Below, in pieces: positions 59,776-64,000 of a DNA stretch of 64,000 nt; the stretch's first letter is position 1; every line of letters begins with the position of its first letter. Location: the NCBI GenBank assembly GCA_045538195.1, contig JAZSRA010000130.1, forward strand, positions 62,001 to 126,000. The letters are read 5' to 3'. Made by a program: the position numbers and the translations under genes. Under the pieces are notes generated by a model. The model worked only from the letters and a program-made list of their open reading frames with translations, was not told where the DNA came from and searched no databases. The DNA comes from SVTX01 sp045538195 (lineage in GTDB: Bacteria > Bacillota > Clostridia > Oscillospirales > CAG-272).

Positions 59776-59979
59776 ATGGGACCTGTTGATTTTATTGCCA
59801 TCGGCGTTATACTTCTTATTGTTGGCGGTGCGGTATTTTACATAATCAAAGCAAGAAAAAACGGCACGAAATGCATCGGATGTCCCGACGCGGGTACCTG
59901 CGGCTCCGCCCAAAATAGCGGTTGTTCGGGTAATTGCGGAAATTGCGGCGGTGGATGTAACTGCAGCGATAAAGAATAA
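59776..59979 (+). CDS. FeoB-associated Cys-rich membrane protein
   Basis: A 67-aa protein: one membrane helix (7-26) and then CIGCPDAGTCG and a Gly/Cys-rich tail with nine more-or-less evenly spaced Cys in all. It matches the small FeoB-associated Cys-rich family, thought to aid FeoB, perhaps as FeoC-like partner or metal relay. It starts behind AAAGGAG, 48 bp after feoB, and ends at a terminator. Confidence 0.9.
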   Translation: MGPVDFIAIGVILLIVGGAVFYIIKARKNGTKCIGCPDAGTCGSAQNSGCSGNCGNCGGGCNCSDKE

Positions 59980-59997
59980 ACAGTTATATTAAATTAC

Positions 59998-60030
59998 ATA
60001 CACCTCGGATGTGTTTCGTCCGAGGTGTAT
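59998..60030 (+). terminator. Terminator of the feo cluster
   Basis: A 12-bp stem (ATACACCTCGGA / TCCGAGGTGTAT) with a 9-nt loop, then TTTTATTTTTT. Confidence 0.9.
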
Positions 60031-60159
60031 TTTTATTTTTTGCTTACTTATCTTAATATCTCTTAATGGCAATAATACGTATATTAATTATAGTTGCCGA
60101 TGACACAAAAAAAAATTCACGTCAAAAACAGTCAAAAATATCAAAATCAAATTTCACTC

Positions 60160-60188
60160 TTGATTTTTGACAAAATTTATGTTATAGT
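60160..60188 (+). promoter_or_regulatory. Sigma-A promoter for the HD-domain gene
   Basis: TTGATT (60160-60165), a 17-bp spacer and TATAGT (60183-60188). Confidence 0.6.
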
Positions 60189-60228
60189 ATATTCTGGTGA
60201 AATTTGAATTACAACTTTAAGGAGATAT

Positions 60229-60888
60229 ATGATTACATTTGAAAACATTAAAAATAATCCCGATATAAGAGTGTACGTCAAAGAAGCTGACGCTTCCCTT
60301 GCAGCTCTTGGTTATACCGAGCATAGCTTCGCTCACATCACCAAGGTTGCGGAGACCGCGGGACACGTTCTTTCCTCTCTCGGTTACGATGAAAGAACCG
60401 TTGAGCTTGCGAAAATCGCAGGTTTTCTTCACGATATAGGAAATCTCGTCAATAGAGTTGACCATTCCCAAAGTGGTGCCATAATCGCTTTCCGTATTCT
60501 CGACAAGCTGGGCATGGAGCCATCCGAGATCGCAACGGTTGTCACCGCGATTGGAAACCACGACGAAGGCACGGGAGTTCCCGTCAATGCCGTCGCCGCC
60601 GCGCTTATTATTGCAGACAAGAGTGACGTTCGTCGATCTCGCGTCCGCGAAAGCAAGATCGAGGCGGGAGACATTCACGATCACGTAAATTATTCCGTCA
60701 CCTCATCGAAACTCGATATAGACACAGAGTCCTCGCTCATTATTCTTGATCTGACCATAGATACGGCTTTCAGCTCAGTTATGGATTATTTTGAGATATT
60801 CCTTGGACGAATGATCCTTTGCCGCAAGGCAGCCGAACGTCTGGGTCTTAGGTTTAAGCTTATTATAAACGGACAACAATTACTTTAA
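60229..60888 (+). CDS. HD-domain phosphohydrolase
   Basis: A 219-aa HD-superfamily protein. The metal residues are visible: His in EHSFAHITKV, HD in FLHDIGNLVNRVDHS, and a later His/Asp in IGNHDEGTG and IIADKSDVRRSR. The substrate, a nucleotide or cyclic dinucleotide, cannot be inferred. The C-terminal third is a beta/helix extension of unknown role. The start follows AAGGAG. It precedes the Na/Pi family gene by 70 bp on the same strand. Confidence 0.85.
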   Translation: MITFENIKNNPDIRVYVKEADASLAALGYTEHSFAHITKVAETAGHVLSSLGYDERTVELAKIAGFLHDIGNLVNRVDHSQSGAIIAFRILDKLGMEPSEIATVVTAIGNHDEGTGVPVNAVAAALIIADKSDVRRSRVRESKIEAGDIHDHVNYSVTSSKLDIDTESSLIILDLTIDTAFSSVMDYFEIFLGRMILCRKAAERLGLRFKLIINGQQLL

Positions 60889-60958
60889 TCGAAAACAAGT
60901 TGCCTTCGGCACATTATATACATCAACGTATTCAGCAATCACAAAAGGAGAAATCTAT

Positions 60959-62632
60959 ATGGAACTTATCTCAAGCCTTATCTGGCTTTTGGCAGGCGTC
61001 GGCATATTCATCGTCGGTATGAATTTCCTGGGCGACGCTCTTGAAAAGAGTGCCGGAGGCGGAATGAAGAAGATGCTTGGCAAAATAAGCAACAATCGTT
61101 TCTCGGGCGTAGGAATTGGCGCAGGAGTGACCGCGATCATTCAAAGCTCGTCCGCTACGTCGGTCATGGTCATCGGTCTCGTTAACGCGGGAGTTATGAC
61201 GCTTATGCAGGCAACGCCTATAATCATGGGTGCTAATATAGGTACTACGATCACAGGTGTGCTTGTCGCGCTCAAAAACGACTACTTCAATATGGCGATG
61301 TACTTCCTTGCTTTTGCGGGAGTAATTATGGGATTTTTCAAAAAGGAAAAATTTAAGTTAGCCGGTAGTCTTTTGAGCGGTCTCGGACTGATTTTCGTGG
61401 GCCTTGAACTTATGGGTAGTGAGCAGGCTTTCAGAAATCCCGAAGTGATGTCTATGTTTGAGGGGATTTTTGCGTCTGTTAACAATCCCTTCCTTCTCAT
61501 CATTATAGGTATTGTTTTTACCGGACTGATACAGAGTTCTTCTGCCGCGACGGGTATCGTTATCACAATGGTTGGTACAGGTGTGCTTGATCTTGACCTT
61601 GCGCTGTTTATAGTGCTTGGAACAAACATCGGTACATGCATCACCGCGCTTCTTGCTTCTGTCGGCGCAAACGCAAACTCAAAGAGAGTTGCTCTTATTC
61701 ACTTTACATTTAATACCATCGGCGCTATCCTTTTTACCGTTCTCCTTTTGATCTTTGGAGGACAGATATGCGGCCTTCTTGAGACCGCCTTCCCAGGGGA
61801 CGTCGCAACAAATCCTATGGCGGTGCAGATGCGCGTTTCGCTATTCCACGTAATTTTCAACGTTTCCACTACGCTTGTACTGCTTCCCTTCGTCAAGCTT
61901 CTCGTCAAGTATTCCTGCTTGGTCATCAGAGACAAGAAGAGCAAAGAGGAAGTTCTTACTCTCAAGTACGTGGACGACCGACTTCTCTCCACTCCTCCCA
62001 TAGCGCTTATGCAGGTCAAGAAGGAAATGGACTATATGCTCGCTCTTGTTGAGGAGAACACCAATCTTTCGTTCGTTGCTATTTACAACAGTTCCTCGGA
62101 GTACGATGAAAAGATAAGAAAGAACGAGGCGGTCATCGACTTTACCAACAGCGCTCTTACGAAGTTCCTCATCAAGCTCTCCAGCAGCGTTGATCAGAGC
62201 GACGAAAAGGTCATCGGTTCTTACTTCCACGTTCTCAATGACCTTGAACGTATAGGCGACCACGCTGAAAACTTCCATGAGATCGGAATTGAGATGATAA
62301 ACAAAAAGCTTTCTTTCTCGGACAAGGCTAGCGGAGAGATCTCTGCTATGAAAGATAACGTTATGCAGATGTTCGCTATCTCTAAGGACGCCTTTGAAAA
62401 TCTCAACAGAAATGATCTCCCTACCCTGACAAACCTCGAGGAAGGTGTAGATGGCAAGAAGAAAGAGCTTATCGCAAGCCACTTTGCGCGTCTTGCCGAG
62501 GGCAACTGCAACGTTGACGTCAGCCCATATTACTCCTCTGTGGTCGTAGGACTTGAGAGAGTTGCAGACCACCTTGTAAACGTGGGATACAGTATCGTCA
62601 ACCCCACAGGTTCTCAAAAGGAGAATATCTAA
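60959..62632 (+). CDS. Na/Pi symporter family protein with PhoU-like tail
   Basis: A 557-aa protein. Two inverted repeat halves carry the hallmark QSSSA motifs (TAIIQSSSATSVM near 58 and GLIQSSSAATGI near 187) in eight or so helices (to about 315). Residues about 345-545 form a PhoU-like helical domain that may regulate transport. The family imports phosphate with sodium (NptA-like), which would use the Na+ gradient that Rnf may build. The start follows AAAGGAG. Confidence 0.9.
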   Translation: MELISSLIWLLAGVGIFIVGMNFLGDALEKSAGGGMKKMLGKISNNRFSGVGIGAGVTAIIQSSSATSVMVIGLVNAGVMTLMQATPIIMGANIGTTITGVLVALKNDYFNMAMYFLAFAGVIMGFFKKEKFKLAGSLLSGLGLIFVGLELMGSEQAFRNPEVMSMFEGIFASVNNPFLLIIIGIVFTGLIQSSSAATGIVITMVGTGVLDLDLALFIVLGTNIGTCITALLASVGANANSKRVALIHFTFNTIGAILFTVLLLIFGGQICGLLETAFPGDVATNPMAVQMRVSLFHVIFNVSTTLVLLPFVKLLVKYSCLVIRDKKSKEEVLTLKYVDDRLLSTPPIALMQVKKEMDYMLALVEENTNLSFVAIYNSSSEYDEKIRKNEAVIDFTNSALTKFLIKLSSSVDQSDEKVIGSYFHVLNDLERIGDHAENFHEIGIEMINKKLSFSDKASGEISAMKDNVMQMFAISKDAFENLNRNDLPTLTNLEEGVDGKKKELIASHFARLAEGNCNVDVSPYYSSVVVGLERVADHLVNVGYSIVNPTGSQKENI

Positions 62633-62646
62633 ATCTTCAAAAAATA

Positions 62647-62684
62647 CCGTTTCCAAGCGATAAACGTATCGTAAGAGGAAACGG
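62647..62684 (+). repeat. Nested inverted repeat after the Na/Pi gene
   Basis: CCGTTTCC (62647-62654) pairs with GGAAACGG (62677-62684). Inside, GCGATA pairs with TATCGT (one G-T) around an AACG loop. No T-run follows, so it may be an RNA-stability element. Confidence 0.4.
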
Positions 62685-62702
62685 CAACTAATAATTCAAA
62701 AT

Positions 62703-62732
62703 AAGAGCTTCACCAATTTCGGTGAGGCTCTT
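62703..62732 (+). terminator. Terminator after the Na/Pi gene
   Basis: A 12-bp stem (AAGAGCTTCACC / GGTGAGGCTCTT, one T-G pair) with a 6-nt loop, then ATTCTTT. Confidence 0.65.
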
Positions 62733-62798
62733 ATTCTTTGGACAACGGGCAAAAATCGGTTTGCATTATAAAAAACCTATTTAATTTAGTTAAATATA

Positions 62799-62827
62799 TT
62801 GAAAAAAATGACAAACTGTGATAAAAT
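62799..62827 (+). promoter_or_regulatory. Sigma-A promoter for the alpha/beta hydrolase gene
   Basis: TTGAAA (62799-62804), a 17-bp spacer ending TGTGA, and TAAAAT (62822-62827). Confidence 0.65.
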
Positions 62828-62859
62828 ATATTATTGATATTTTTTGAATGGTGATATAT

Positions 62860-63816
62860 ATGCCTGATCCCATTAGAGTTGCTTTGATCCTATCTGCCGT
62901 TTTGATAATTCTTGCCGTCATAGCACTTTTGATAGCAAGGAAAATATACAAAATTGCTTTTTTTGCCGTGCCTGATCCCAACGACGACGTTTTTACTATT
63001 CCCGACAACGACCAATATAGGGATAACCGCAATTTTATGGTCTCTATTATAAAAGAGCTTAACGATATTCCCTTTGAGAGCGTGACCATAACCTCTCACG
63101 ACGGCTTGAAGCTTTTCGGCAGATACTATCACGTCACCGACGGCGCTCCCGTTTTTATTGAGTTTCACGGTTACAGAAGCATGGGTATTCGAGACTTTTG
63201 CGGCGGCGACCGAGTAGTCCGCTCACAGAAGCATAACACGCTGATCGTTGACCAGAGAGCGCACGGACGAAGCGAGGGCAACACCATAACCTTTGGCATC
63301 AAGGAAAGACGCGACTGCCTTTCTTGGATAGAATACGTTTTGAACAGATTCGGAGACGGCACAAAAGTCTTTTTGATAGGCGTATCAATGGGAGCGGCAA
63401 CAGTTCTTATGGCAAGCGAGCTTGATCTTCCCAAAAACGTAGTGGGCATAATGGCAGACTGTCCCTACTCAGCCCCTTGGGAGATCATCAGTAAGGTTGG
63501 AAAGGGCATGCACATTCCCACCACCCTCGCATATCCCCTCGTGCTTCTGTCCGCAAGACTTTTCGGCGGATTTGATCTCAATGAGACCTCTGCCGTCGAG
63601 GCGGTCAAAAATACTAATATTCCCATTCTGCTGATACACGGAGAAGCAGACCGTTTCGTCCCTTGCGACATGAGCCGAAGAATTGCGGAGGCTTGCGCTT
63701 CGGACATCACTTTTATAACCTTTCCCGAAGCAGGTCACGCATTAAGCTATATTATCGATGAAAAGAGATATACCGACGAAGCAATCAAATTTATCAATCA
63801 ATGCTTGCAAAAATAA
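62860..63816 (+). CDS. Membrane-anchored alpha/beta hydrolase
   Basis: A 318-aa protein with one N-terminal membrane helix (about 5-28) and an alpha/beta-hydrolase domain. The nucleophile Ser is in IGVSMGAAT (GxSxG), the acid in HGEADRFVP and the His in EAGHALSY. The oxyanion-side HGYRSMG segment is present. It resembles the YqkD/BEM46-type hydrolases of Firmicutes; substrate unknown. The ATG at 62860 follows GGTGAT; a start four codons earlier is less likely. metF begins 12 bp after the stop. Confidence 0.85.
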   Translation: MPDPIRVALILSAVLIILAVIALLIARKIYKIAFFAVPDPNDDVFTIPDNDQYRDNRNFMVSIIKELNDIPFESVTITSHDGLKLFGRYYHVTDGAPVFIEFHGYRSMGIRDFCGGDRVVRSQKHNTLIVDQRAHGRSEGNTITFGIKERRDCLSWIEYVLNRFGDGTKVFLIGVSMGAATVLMASELDLPKNVVGIMADCPYSAPWEIISKVGKGMHIPTTLAYPLVLLSARLFGGFDLNETSAVEAVKNTNIPILLIHGEADRFVPCDMSRRIAEACASDITFITFPEAGHALSYIIDEKRYTDEAIKFINQCLQK

Positions 63817-63828
63817 GAGGATACTACA

Positions 63829-64000
63829 ATGAAGCTTACCGAAATTTTTGAAAAAGATACACCGCATCTCTCGTTTGAGGTGTTTCCCCCTAAAACCACC
63901 ACTGCGTTTGAAAGCGTAAAGACCGCTACCGAGGATATAGCAAAGCTGAAACCCTCATTTATGAGCGTTACGTATGGCGCTGGCGGAGGAACAAGTCAAT
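63829..64000 (+). CDS. metF: 5,10-methylenetetrahydrofolate reductase, 5' part (cut by window end)
   Basis: The first 57 codons of a MetF-family protein: MKLTEIFEKDTPHLSFEVFPPK, then SFMSVTYGAGGGTSQ. The FEVFPPK and SVTYGAGG motifs belong to the active-site barrel that reduces methylene-THF to methyl-THF with FAD. The start follows AGAGGA. The rest lies beyond the window. Gene order suggests co-transcription with the preceding hydrolase. Confidence 0.9.
   Translation, partial: MKLTEIFEKDTPHLSFEVFPPKTTTAFESVKTATEDIAKLKPSFMSVTYGAGGGTSQ

Noticed and set aside
1..64000. tRNA, rRNA, CRISPR array, prophage or conjugative genes
   Set aside because: Gaps between genes were read on both strands; no cloverleaf with a TTC-arm, no repeat-spacer array and no integrase, transposase or phage gene was seen.

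Overview
The window reads as chromosomal core DNA from an anaerobic, low-to-moderate GC Gram-positive bacterium of the class Clostridia. The species cannot be named from the sequence. The evidence is the Rnf operon in clostridial order (C-D-G-E-A-B), a GTP-type PEP carboxykinase, a pyrophosphate-type phosphofructokinase, a group II ECF transporter, FeoA/FeoB with the Cys-rich FeoB partner, a rubredoxin, sporulation-associated families (YlmC/YmxH, SpoVB-like, DUF4364), AGGAGG-type ribosome binding sites, and many TTGACA-17-TATAAT promoters. I found no tRNA, rRNA, CRISPR array, prophage or intact insertion sequence.

Layout. 1-5070: lexA with a radical-SAM NrdG2-type activase (minus), then pckG and a PPi-PFK (plus), each with its own promoter and terminator. 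5155-10278: rnfCDGEAB behind a structured leader that looks like an attenuator. 10288-17712: pcp-tadA, a very large secreted SGNH-hydrolase lipoprotein with a Thr-Asp linker, rpsB-tsf with a structured leader, and ylmC (all minus). 17738-29703: one ten-gene minus-strand run from a perfect-consensus promoter: ruvC, methyltransferase, ecfA1, ecfA2, ecfT, truA, a DUF5711-like protein, a CvpA-like protein, a ClpE-like unfoldase and a P-type ATPase homologue that has lost every catalytic motif. 29753-34882: the divergent DUF951-yfhO-ruvA-ruvB unit. 34890-43758: an MBL/beta-CASP nuclease, a heterodimeric ABC exporter pair, and a MacB-like ABC protein with a huge extracellular domain. 43776-50997: rubredoxin, SpoVB-like flippase, zinc-ribbon protein, small sigma factor, DUF4364 regulator divergent from homoserine dehydrogenase, and two membrane proteins. 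51144-54351: a ricin-lectin/CHAT-like secreted protease gene whose start region is broken, followed by a lipoprotein. 54411-56633: cysK-rarA. 56664-60034: a lipoprotein pseudogene fragment, then feoA, feoB and the Cys-rich partner with two identical palindromic operators. 60160-64000: HD hydrolase, Na/Pi symporter family protein, alpha/beta hydrolase and the start of metF.

How the genes fit together. Rnf (Fd:NAD oxidoreductase and ion pump), PPi-PFK, PEPCK, rubredoxin and NrdG2 describe an energy-limited strict anaerobe. The Feo cluster supplies Fe(II) for the many Fe-S proteins. RuvA, RuvB and RuvC are encoded on the two sides of one divergent promoter region, with LexA and RarA elsewhere. 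The most unusual items are the intact but catalytically dead P-type ATPase, the FeoB with a beta-rich domain inserted in its first extracellular loop, the ricin/CHAT-like protease with a scrambled 5' end, the duplicated feo operator and the Rnf leader.

Limits. All functional names rest on reading motifs and family resemblance by eye; no alignment or database search was run. Start codons were moved from the longest open frame where a ribosome binding site decided the matter.
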